Assembly: GCF_028435365.1 (NCBI RefSeq)
Contig: NZ_JAGTJJ010000040.1
Coordinates: 37,321 to 101,320, forward strand
Source of the DNA: Polyangium jinanense
GTDB lineage: Bacteria > Myxococcota > Polyangia > Polyangiales > Polyangiaceae
Direction of reading: 5' to 3'
DNA length: 64,000 nt
Shown here: piece after piece, positions 11,902-20,800 of the stretch
How positions within the stretch are numbered: position 1 is the first letter of the stretch
Layout: each line of letters begins with the position of its first letter
Position numbers and translations under genes: made by a program
The notes under the pieces: model-generated
Databases searched by the model: none
What the model was told of the DNA's origin: nothing
What the model saw: the letters and a program-made list of their open reading frames with translations, nothing else

Positions 11902-13487
11902 CGCAATGGAAGATGGCCTCGGGTTTGCTTGTGATGGCGGCGGCGCTCGGCGGGTGCGCGGCAGGCGTGGCGCGGGATGGCGGGGGCGGCGCAGGGGATG
12001 AGCCGCCCAGTTGCCTCACGGTCGATTGCGACGCGCACGCGACCTGCGCCGACGCGGAAGCCGGGCCGGTCTGCACCTGCAACGAGGGCTTCACGGGCGA
12101 CGGCGAGACGTGCACCGACATCGACGAATGCACGAACGGCAGCGCCACGTGCGATTCCCATGCGGCATGCGAGAACACGCCTGGCGCGTACACGTGCACG
12201 TGCAAGACCGGCTATTTCGGGGACGGCACGACGTGCATCGAGCTCGACGAGTGCCAGCAGGCCGCGTCCTGTGATCCCAACGCCAACTGCCAGAACACGA
12301 ATGGGTCGTATTCCTGCACCTGCAAGCCCGGGTTTTCCGGCGACGGCAAGACGTGCACCGACATCAACGAGTGCCAGCTCGGGATGACGGCCTGCGACCC
12401 GCACGCCACGTGCACAAACATCCCCGGCGGGTATGCATGCAAGTGCGACCCGGGCTATATCGGCAATGGCAAGACGTGCACCCACGGCGACGAGTGCGTG
12501 GATGGCGGCGGGTGCGACCCGAATGCCACGTGCGAGAACACGCCTGAAGCGCATACGTGCACGTGCAACGAGGGCTACACGGGGGACGGCGTCACCTGCG
12601 ACGACATCGACGAGTGCCAGCTCGGCATGACGGACTGCGACGTGAACGCGGACTGCCAGAACACGCCGGGCGCGTATGGCTGCGCGTGCAAGAGCGGTTA
12701 TATCGGCAATGGCCTCACGTGCACGCCCGTCGGCATGGGCGCCCCGGGGGAGGTGTCGATCGAGGCCGGCGCCGGGCTGACCGCGTCGACCTCGGTCACC
12801 CTGTATCTCCAGCCGCCTGGCAATCATCTCACGAACCCCGGCGCCGAGGCTGGGGACCTCTCGGGATGGCAGATCCTGGCGAACGGAGGCAGCGGCTGGG
12901 CGAGCACCACGAGCGCGTACCTGTTCGGTCAGAGCGCATTCATCACGTCCTATTCGCTGGGCAAGCGCAGCCAGGTCCTGGATCTGACGATGCTCGGATT
13001 CTCGCAGGCGGATCTCGACGCGGCGCCTCCCATCACCGTCGGGGAATGGTTCCAGGGCTTTGGGCCGAACTACGGAGACTCCTACTATTTCAAGGTGGAG
13101 CTCGTGGCGGCCGACAATACGGTCCTCGCCTCCTTCAATCCGGGCGGGACGATGTCCACCGCGAACAACGCCTGGCAGATCGTGGGGCAGACGTTCACCG
13201 GCTACGGGCCGGGGCTCCGCTACGTGTACGTGGAAGACGGCGGGCAGGACACGGAGTTCTGGCTCGGCCAATACGGCGCGGTGATGGACGGCGCCAGCGT
13301 GGTGGTGGGCGACGTGCAGGTGCGCTTCTCGAATGACAACATGAACTGGAGCGCGTGGCAGGCATTCACCCCCACCACGACCTGGATGCTCGAACCCGGC
13401 AGCGGCACGAAGACCGTTTACGTCGAATTCGCGGACGCAAAGGGCACGGTCTGGCCCCCGGTGAGCGACACGATCATGCTGCAGTAG
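11895..13487 (+). CDS. EGF-repeat lipoprotein with an FBA-like lectin domain nested in an Ig-like module
   Basis: 530 residues. Lipobox LGGC gives a lipidated Cys21. Residues about 39-278 hold six EGF modules, five with an acidic DECxxG start and the NTxGxYxCxCxxGY core typical of calcium-binding EGF. Residues about 282-305 (VSIEAGAGLTASTSVTLYL) are the first strands of an Ig-like module whose second half (RFSNDNMNWSAWQAF, GSGTKTVYVEFADAKG) returns at 472-530. Between them, about 309-471, lies a domain matching the F-box-associated (FBA) fold: NPGAE..L..W, NGGSGW, FITSY....KRSQVLDL, ITVGEW, GQDTEFWLGQYGA. Animal FBA domains bind N-glycans. A glycan-binding surface role here is inference. It starts within the preceding gene (7-base overlap). 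Confidence 0.85.
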   Translation: MLTQWKMASGLLVMAAALGGCAAGVARDGGGGAGDEPPSCLTVDCDAHATCADAEAGPVCTCNEGFTGDGETCTDIDECTNGSATCDSHAACENTPGAYTCTCKTGYFGDGTTCIELDECQQAASCDPNANCQNTNGSYSCTCKPGFSGDGKTCTDINECQLGMTACDPHATCTNIPGGYACKCDPGYIGNGKTCTHGDECVDGGGCDPNATCENTPEAHTCTCNEGYTGDGVTCDDIDECQLGMTDCDVNADCQNTPGAYGCACKSGYIGNGLTCTPVGMGAPGEVSIEAGAGLTASTSVTLYLQPPGNHLTNPGAEAGDLSGWQILANGGSGWASTTSAYLFGQSAFITSYSLGKRSQVLDLTMLGFSQADLDAAPPITVGEWFQGFGPNYGDSYYFKVELVAADNTVLASFNPGGTMSTANNAWQIVGQTFTGYGPGLRYVYVEDGGQDTEFWLGQYGAVMDGASVVVGDVQVRFSNDNMNWSAWQAFTPTTTWMLEPGSGTKTVYVEFADAKGTVWPPVSDTIMLQ

Positions 13488-13534
13488 GGAAAGGACGCAG
13501 GCCGGCGGGGCCGTTCGCCATGGGTTCCTCCGCT

Positions 13535-13981
13535 TTACGTGTCGCCCCCGGCGGCCTCGTCGGCTCTCGCGTCGTGGTAGGTCTCCAGCATCGTCCGATA
13601 CACCCGCATGTTCGGCCGATACCGGCGAAAATACTCGGCGTCGTCGCCGGTGAGCATCTTGGAGATGGCGGCGGCGACGGCCGGCGAGCGGCACATCCCA
13701 GCGTCGCAATGGACGATGAGCCGCTCGATGTGCGGGAGGTGCGCTTCCACGAGGTCCCAGATCGCGCGGGCATGGGCGCGCGAGAAGAGGGACGCTTCGG
13801 GAATGGACTCCGTCTTCGCGTCTGCGTCGGCGAAGGCGAGGCGGAGAAGAGCGCGACAGTGTGGAGACGCGGGGATTCGAGCCTGGTCGGACTCGCTTGA
13901 CGAGATCGAGACGATCACATGGGGGACGTCGTGCGGCGCAACCCGCTCGACAGCGCCGCGGCTGTAGACGAAGATCTCCAC
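13535..13981 (-). CDS. Tyrosine phosphatase-like protein (CX5R)
   Basis: 148 residues from a GTG at 13981; no ATG lies near, and the start gives a typical beginning (VEIFVYSRGAVERVAPHDVPHVIVSI). The loop HCDAGMCRSP places Cys92 and Arg98 in the CX5R arrangement of cysteine phosphatases, followed by a helix AVAAAISKML. Similar short proteins are annotated as tyrosine phosphatase-like in other bacteria. The substrate is unknown; phosphoprotein or phosphosugar are both possible. It is convergent with the EGF lipoprotein and divergent, 39 bases apart, from the small lipoprotein gene. Whether it is enzymatically active cannot be told from sequence. Confidence 0.75.
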   Translation of the reverse strand: MEIFVYSRGAVERVAPHDVPHVIVSISSSESDQARIPASPHCRALLRLAFADADAKTESIPEASLFSRAHARAIWDLVEAHLPHIERLIVHCDAGMCRSPAVAAAISKMLTGDDAEYFRRYRPNMRVYRTMLETYHDARADEAAGGDT

Positions 13982-14020
13982 GTGAAAGGTGATATCCCGC
14001 CGCCCCGCCGGAAGCCAGCC

Positions 14021-14437
14021 ATGAAAACGTCGCGGCTGTCCCTCCTCGTCGTCCTGGGACTCGCGAGTTGCGCGGCCCCGCCCGGGGATCCGCCCGTCGA
14101 TGCGCCTTCGAATCTGGTCTCCTCGTGCCCGACGAACGAGATCGCATTCACGAAGGAGACGGGATGCATGAACGACGGCTCGGTCGAGTTTTGCTTGCCG
14201 ACGGGCAATGACGCGCTGGTCGCGCGCGTCCGGGAGATCGCGCCGACGATCGAGGCGGGATCGTCGCGCGGCCGCGCGGGGTGCAGTGTGCCGGCCGAGA
14301 CGCTGTATTTCTTCCCGACGGGAGAAGCCGAGTGCGTGGCACGCCATGGGGCGCTCGTGGATGCGGCGTGGGACAAGATCTGCCGGATCGCAGCGCTGCC
14401 GGAGGTCCGGAAGATCGTGCCGACGTGGTACGAGTGA
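14021..14437 (+). CDS. Small lipoprotein of unknown function
   Basis: 138 residues from the ATG at 14021, chosen because the signal peptide LSLLVVLGLASC follows directly (lipobox LASC, Cys17); longer upstream frames lack it. The mature part has four further cysteines (SSCPTNE, TGCMNDG, EFCLPTG, GCSVPAE) and later EAECVAR and KICRI. These could form disulphides in the periplasm or outer membrane. I recognise no family. The 9-unit tandem repeat begins two bases after its stop codon. Confidence 0.7.
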   Translation: MKTSRLSLLVVLGLASCAAPPGDPPVDAPSNLVSSCPTNEIAFTKETGCMNDGSVEFCLPTGNDALVARVREIAPTIEAGSSRGRAGCSVPAETLYFFPTGEAECVARHGALVDAAWDKICRIAALPEVRKIVPTWYE

Positions 14438-14438
14438 G

Positions 14439-14826
14439 GCGTCCACGCCTTCGAGGAAGGCTAGGACGCCCTCTACCCTTCGCGTCCACGCCTTCGAGGA
14501 AGGGCTACGACGCCCTCTACCCTTCGCGTCCACGCCTTCGAGGAAGGGCTACGACGCCCTCTACCCTTCGCGTCCACGCCTTCGACGAAGGCTACGACGC
14601 CCTCTACCCTTCGCGTCCACGCCTTCGACGAAGGCTACGACGCCCTCTACCCTTCGCGTCCACGCCTTCGACGAAGGCTACGACGCCCTCTACCCTTCGC
14701 GTCCACGCCTTCGAGGAGGGCTAGGACGCCTTCTACCCTTCGCGTCCACGCATTCGAGGAGGGCTAGGACGCCCTCTACCCTTCACGTCCACGCCTTCGA
14801 GGAGGGCTAAGACGCCCTCTTCCTTC
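14439..14826. repeat. Tandem repeat, nine units of 42-44 bases
   Basis: Nine adjacent copies with lengths 43, 44, 44, 43, 43, 43, 43, 43 and 42 begin with GCGTCCACGCCTTCGA and end CTCTACCCTTC. A degenerate partial tenth reaches about 14847. Units 4-6 share a C for G change and are nearly identical to each other, which suggests recent duplication. Since unit length is not a multiple of three, a protein repeat is unlikely, although frames stay open by chance. Units contain a short dyad CCTTCGAGGAAGG. It occupies the space upstream of the Roco gene. Confidence 0.92.
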
Positions 14827-14898
14827 GCCTCCACGCGTTCTACCTTCCTCGATGGCGCGTGTTCCGGTACGGTCGGGCTGGGTCGGGAGAGGGTCACG

Positions 14899-17745
14899 AT
14901 GGGGAGCAAGGGGTTCGAGGAGGCGCGCAGGCGGTGCATCGATGCGGCGCGAAAGGGGAGTATCAAGCTGGATCTCAGGGGCTTGGAGTTGACGGATCTA
15001 CCGCAGGAGCTTCTCGCTTGTACGTCCCAACGAAGCCTCAACCTGAGCGATAACCCACTTCACGCGTTGCCCGACGACCTCGCGGTTTTGTCCCAACTCA
15101 AGGAGCTCGACCTCACGCGCACGCGCCTGCGCGCCGTCCCCGACGTCCTCGTCGAGCTACCCAGGCTCACTCGCCTCGAGCTCGGAGGCCCATGGTTGAG
15201 GGACATGCGGGTTGTGTCGTCGCTCAAGGAGCTGACCGTTCTCATATGTTCCGAGCTCACCGACGTGGAATTGCCCAACCTCGAAGCGTTGGAGTTCCTT
15301 TGCGTACTCGAGCTCTACGGCTGCGCCTTGGAAGAAATCCCGCCCTGGGCTCTTCGGCTGAAGCGCCTGGGGGCACTTTGCTTGGGATTTAACCGATTGC
15401 GCCGTGTCCCCCCGGCCATCGCTGCGCTCCAAGATCTGCAAATGCTGTTGCTGCGAGGGAATCCGATCGAGGACCTACCTGTCGAGCTCGGCAAACTTCC
15501 CAATCTCACAAGGCTGGATGTGAAAGATTGCCCTCTCTCACGCATCCCGCCGGAGATCGTGGGGCAAGGCTCAGACGCCGTCCTCGCCTACCTCCGTGAC
15601 CAAGCTCGCAGCCGCACTCGGCAATGGATCTCCAAGCTCCTCGTCGTCGGTCAGGGCGGCGTCGGCAAGACCTCGCTCCTCCGAGCACTCCGCGACGAGA
15701 CTTTCAACCCAAATGAATTGACGACCCACGGCATCGCCGTCCGCCCCCTGCAGGTCCCGCACCCGACGGAGAAGGGCGTAGCCATGGATCTCTCGACCTG
15801 GGACTTCGGCGGCCAGCAGATCTATCACGCGACGCACCAGTTCTTCCTCACGAACCGGTCCATTTTTTTGCTCGTCTGGAACGCGCGCCACGGCCACGAG
15901 CAAGGCCGCCTCTATTACTGGCTCGACACCATCCGTGCGCGTGCCCCCGAGTCCCCCATTCTGCTCGTCGCCACGCACGTCGACGAACGCTCGGCCGATC
16001 TGCCGCTCCGCGACATCCGCCAGCGATACCCGCAGGTCGTGGAACAATACGCCGTCAGCAACAAGACTTCCTCGGGCATCGAGGCACTCTTCCACGCGAT
16101 CGCCGAGCACGCTGCGAATCTCCCCCTGATGGGCGAGAGCTGGCCTCGCACGTGGCTCAATGCAGCGAACGCTATTCGCGCAATCGACAAGAATCACATC
16201 ATTCCCCAAGATCTCTGGGCGACGATGAAGGCCCACGGTGTCGAGGAGGACCGCCACAAGATTCTCGCCACCTGGCTGCACGAGCTGGGCGACATCCTGT
16301 TCTTTCAGGACAACCCCGAGCTCCAAGACATCGTCCTGCTCGACCCCCACTGGGCCACCGAGGCGATCAGCCGCGTGCTCGAATCGAGCGACGTCATCGA
16401 GCGCCGCGGCATCTTCACACACGCCGAGATGGATCGACTTTGGTCGAGGGACATCCCGCAGCACCTGCAGGACCATCTCCTGCGTCTGATGGAGCAATTC
16501 GACCTCTCCTACCGTACCCTCGACAACCGCGAGGTCAGCATCGTCGTCGAGCGCCTTTCCCACGACGCCCCGCCCGAACTGCAACGCCAATTCGATGAGC
16601 GCTTGGGCCAACGCGAGGTCTCGATGCGTTTCCAGGTCGACGCGACGCTGCCCGCAGGCATCCCGACCTGGTTCATCGCCCGCACGCATCGCTTCACGAC
16701 GCGTATCCATTTTCGCCAAGGCGCCCTTTTCACGGACGGCCCCGAGGACCACCTCGCTCTCGTGCAGGCCTTCCCCGAGGGGCGTTGCCTCCACCTCACC
16801 GTCCGAGGCCCTGCCCCGCACGGGTTCTTTACATTGCTACGCGACGGCCTTGAGTTCACGCTGAAACGCTTTCCCGGCCTCAGGGTGGAGCGGTTCATCC
16901 CCTGCCCCGGGCACGATGGTTTGCCCTGCACCCACGAATTCCAGTTCGAGCAGCTTCAGAAGGCGCTCGAACGAAAACGCATGCTCATTCAATGCCCCGT
17001 GGCCTTCGGGGGCGACATCGAGAACCCCGACGTGGACATCCGTGAGATGCTTTTCGGCCTGACAGCCTCGACCCTCGACGAGGTGATGCGCAAACTCGAC
17101 GTGATGACCGCGAAGCAGGACGAGCACCTGACACACATCCGCGCTCTGACCGAGATCGTACAGCGCGATCTCCTGCGATCATTCCAGGCGATGCGGGGTC
17201 TCGAGGAGACGCATTGCCCCTCGCTCTTCGTGCTCCGGCCCGATCGGGGCGGGGCCTGGAAGCAAAGATTGCTCGGGCAGACCGTGGAGCTGCACCTCGT
17301 CTGCGAGGCGCCCGGGGAGGCGCACCTCACGGTGGAAAGTGGGCGATACAAGACACGGCTTTCGCCGAAATGGCTCGGGAGGATCGCGCCTTACATCGAG
17401 AAGGTGACCTCGATCCTGAAGTATACGGCCCCGCTCATCGGCGCAGCCGCGGGATTCGCCCCGGAGCAGTACCAGAAGATGTTCGCGAACGACATCAAAC
17501 TCATGCAGGAGCTCGTGAAGAAGCTCCCGGAGATCGAGGGCGAGGAAGACGATTCCCTCTCGCTCCGCGATCGCCACGAAGACGACCGCCTGGAGCGCGT
17601 CGACGGGGCCACACTCCGGATCGTGCGCAGCCTGCTCGACGACCTGGATCCTCGAAAAGCCTGGGGCGGTCTGCGCAAGGTGCTCACCCCCGAGGGCCAT
17701 TACCTCTGGCTTTGCGACAAGCACGCCGCCGCGTATCGGGTCTGA
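14899..17745 (+). CDS. Roco family GTPase (LRR-Roc-COR)
   Basis: 948 residues; the ATG follows a strong GGGAGAGGG. Residues about 20-225 are leucine-rich repeats (LPNLTRLDVKDCPLSRIP type). Residues about 240-405 are a Roc GTPase: P-loop GQGGVGKTS 251-259, switch II DFGGQ 302-306, and THVDE in the place of the base-binding NKxD. Residues about 405-700 match a COR dimerisation region (LLDPHWATEAISRVLES; FHARTHRF-like beta strands as WFIARTHRF). The last 230 residues begin with a probable coiled coil (EVMRKLDVMTAKQDEHL), then a segment I cannot assign. Roco proteins act as GTP-regulated switches, in eukaryotes including LRRK2. The tail could be the output domain. The kinase-SIR2-patatin genes follow 75 bases downstream. 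Confidence 0.93.
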   Translation: MGSKGFEEARRRCIDAARKGSIKLDLRGLELTDLPQELLACTSQRSLNLSDNPLHALPDDLAVLSQLKELDLTRTRLRAVPDVLVELPRLTRLELGGPWLRDMRVVSSLKELTVLICSELTDVELPNLEALEFLCVLELYGCALEEIPPWALRLKRLGALCLGFNRLRRVPPAIAALQDLQMLLLRGNPIEDLPVELGKLPNLTRLDVKDCPLSRIPPEIVGQGSDAVLAYLRDQARSRTRQWISKLLVVGQGGVGKTSLLRALRDETFNPNELTTHGIAVRPLQVPHPTEKGVAMDLSTWDFGGQQIYHATHQFFLTNRSIFLLVWNARHGHEQGRLYYWLDTIRARAPESPILLVATHVDERSADLPLRDIRQRYPQVVEQYAVSNKTSSGIEALFHAIAEHAANLPLMGESWPRTWLNAANAIRAIDKNHIIPQDLWATMKAHGVEEDRHKILATWLHELGDILFFQDNPELQDIVLLDPHWATEAISRVLESSDVIERRGIFTHAEMDRLWSRDIPQHLQDHLLRLMEQFDLSYRTLDNREVSIVVERLSHDAPPELQRQFDERLGQREVSMRFQVDATLPAGIPTWFIARTHRFTTRIHFRQGALFTDGPEDHLALVQAFPEGRCLHLTVRGPAPHGFFTLLRDGLEFTLKRFPGLRVERFIPCPGHDGLPCTHEFQFEQLQKALERKRMLIQCPVAFGGDIENPDVDIREMLFGLTASTLDEVMRKLDVMTAKQDEHLTHIRALTEIVQRDLLRSFQAMRGLEETHCPSLFVLRPDRGGAWKQRLLGQTVELHLVCEAPGEAHLTVESGRYKTRLSPKWLGRIAPYIEKVTSILKYTAPLIGAAAGFAPEQYQKMFANDIKLMQELVKKLPEIEGEEDDSLSLRDRHEDDRLERVDGATLRIVRSLLDDLDPRKAWGGLRKVLTPEGHYLWLCDKHAAAYRV

Positions 17746-17820
17746 GAACGTTGACCCTTCCATCGGCTCTGCGCGTCCAGTAGGCTACGTAGCGCGTAGG
17801 TACGGTGGGAGGGGCCCAGG

Positions 17821-20800
17821 ATGCGTATCCTGTCGGCGGGGGAGCTTGTCGCCGGACGGTTCGAGGTCGAGTACCTCGTCGCGCGGAGCGCAATGGGCAC
17901 CGTCTACCGCGCGATCGACCGTTCGGAGGGCGCGGCGGTGGCGCTCAAGCTGATCCCGCTGCCGACGGACGCCAAGGACACCCCCTCCCGCTTCGAGCGC
18001 GAGGCGGCGATGCTAGCGCGGGTCAAGCACCCGCGCATCGTGCGTTACGTCGCGCGCGGGCTCCTCGATGCCGGGCACGCGTATCTCGCGATGCAATGGC
18101 TCGACGGCGAGGATCTCCACCGCGTGCTTCAGCGAGGCCCGCTCGCGGCGGAGGACGCGCTCGCCGTGCTCGCGTGCGCGGCGGAGGCGCTCGCGGCGGT
18201 GCACGCCGAGGGGATCGTGCACCGCGACGTAAAACCCGCGAATTTGTTCCTGCGCGGCGGGGCGAGCGCGGACGTGGTGCTGCTCGATTTCGGCATCGCG
18301 CGGCCGCTCCGGCCGACGAAGCCGATCACGGCCACGGGCACGCACGTGGGAACGCCGCAATACATGGCGCCGGAGCAGCTCACCGACGGCGGGAGAATCG
18401 GGCCGGCGACGGACGTGTTTTCCCTCGGGTGCATCTTCTACGAATGCCTCACGGGGCGGCCCGCCTTCGACGCGGAACATGTCGCGGGCGTGCTCGCGCG
18501 CATTCTTTACGACGAGCCCACCCCGGTGCGCGCCCTGCACCCCGCCGTCCCGCAAGAATGGGAGGACCTTCTCCTTCGAATGCTGAACCGAAACGCCGAG
18601 CGGCGTCCGAGGGACGGCGCGGCGCTGCGAACCCTCGTCTCCGCGCTGCCTGCGGTCACAGCGGAGCAAACCCTGCCCGTATCGCTGCACGGCCCGGCGG
18701 CGCCGCGGGAGGCGGGCGAGCAGACGCTCGTGACGGTCGTGCTCGCGACGTTCGGCCCTTCGGAGAGCGGCGATCCGGGCGAGGCTCCGCCGACGGAGAA
18801 GGACCGCATGGAGGCGGCGCGGCGGGCGCTGCCGCTCCTCAGGTTCGATCTGGAGGAGCTCGCGGAGGGCTCGATCCTCGCGTCCATCACGTCACGCGGA
18901 ATGGTCACGGACCAGGCGCGCATCGCCGCGCGCGGCGCGCTCTGTCTGCGCGAGCTCTGGCCCGATGCGCGAATCGGCGTGGTGACGGGCCGCGCATCCA
19001 TGCGGCGAAGGGCACGCATGAACGAGGCCGTCACGCGAGCCATGAAGCTGCTCGAAGACCAGAGCCACGCGACCGAGGAGGGCGTCTGGCTCGACACGGT
19101 CACGGCCGCGCTGCTCGATACGCGGTTCGTCACCCGGGACAAGGCGAACGGGACGCTCTTGCTCGCGGAGCGCCCGGACGAGGGCGCCGGGCGATTGCTG
19201 CTCGGCAAACCGACGCCGTGCGTCGGGCGCGAGGTCGAGCTGATGGCGCTCGAAGGCCTGCTCGGGCGGGCGCTCGAGGACGGTGAGCCGCAAGGAATGC
19301 TCTTGCTCGGGCCGCCGGGGACGGGCAAATCGCGGATCTTCGGCGAGCTCGCGCGCCGGATTCGCGCGACGTACCCCGAGGCGTTGCTCCTCGTGGGCCA
19401 CGGCGATCCGCTGACCGCGGGCTCGCCGTACGGGGTCTTGCGGGACGCATTGCGGAAACATGCGGGGCTCGACGCGATCGAGGATCCCGAGCGCGCGCGA
19501 GAGGTCGTGATCGAGCGGCTCTGCGCGCACGTGGACGCGGAAAACCGGCGGCGCGTCGGCGAGTTCCTCGGCGAGCTTTGCGGCGTCCCCTTCCCTGCCG
19601 AGACGAGCCCGCCGCTGCTCGCCGCGCGAAACGACGCGCAGGTGATGGAGGAGCAGATCGGGCAAGCATTCTCCGCGTGGATGGCGTCCGCGTGCACGGC
19701 GCAGCCCGTGATCCTGGTCCTCGAGGATCTGCACTGGGGCGACGCGCTGACGGTGAAGCTCGTGCGGAGCGTGCTGCGCAGCGACGGCGAGATGCCCCTG
19801 TTCGTGTTTTGCCTGGGCCGGCCCGAGACGCGCGCGCTGCTGCCAACCATGGCCCCCTCGCGGATGCATCAAATGTCATTGCGGCCGCTCGGCCGGCGGG
19901 CGATCGAGCGGCTCATCAAGAGCGTGCTCGGCAATGCCATCAGCCCCGAAATGGTCGAGCGCATGGGAAACCTCTCCGAGGGCAATGCGTTGTTCCTGGA
20001 GGAGCTCATCCGGGCCGCGGCGGAAGGCAAGATGAGCGAAGCGCCGGAGACGGTCGTGGCCATGCTCCAGGCGCGATTGTCGAAACTATCGTCGCCGGAG
20101 CGGCGGCTGCTCCGCGCGGCGAGCGTCGTGGGCGAGATGTTCTGGGCAGGCGCGGTACGTCGAATCATCGCGGCGTGGGGGGCGCGCGACGACGTGGACG
20201 GGTGGCTCGCGCGGCTCGTGGAGGAGGAGCTCGTCGAGCGGCACAAGGAAAGCCGATTTCCACGGGAAATCCAGATGGGCTTCCGCCACGCGCTCGTGAA
20301 GGACGCGGCGTATGGGCTCGTGACGGAGGCGGATCGGAACACCGCGCATCTCGCGGCGGGTGCATGGCTCGAAGGCGCAGGCGAGGCCGACGCCATGGCG
20401 CTCGCGGGGCACGCGGAGGAAGGCGGAGACCTCGCGCGGGCCGCGCGGTTTTACGCAAATGCGGCCGCGGAGTCGCTCGGGCGGAACGATCTCCGGGAAG
20501 CGGCGCAACGCGCGTCGAAAGGGCTCGCCTGCGGGGCGGAGGGCCTTCTCCGCGGGGAGCTCCTCGCGGTCCTCGCTATCGCAAAATTCGGCCTGGGGGT
20601 GTGGCCGGAGTCGACCTCGCCGGGGCTCGAAGCGCTCTCGATCCTGCCGAAAGGGAGCTCGTGGTGGTGCCGGACGGCGGAGCGGATGATCCACGCCTTG
20701 CCGCAGATGAAGGCCCTCGATCCTTTCTTCAAGCTCGCGGAGGATGTGTGTCAGGTCGAGCCTCCTCCCGACGCGCTCCCCGCATTCGTGTGTGCGACCG

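Noticed and set aside
14439..14826. Possible CRISPR array (regular repeats of about 43 bases)
   Set aside because: Units are directly adjacent, with no unique spacers and no cas genes nearby; it is a plain tandem repeat.
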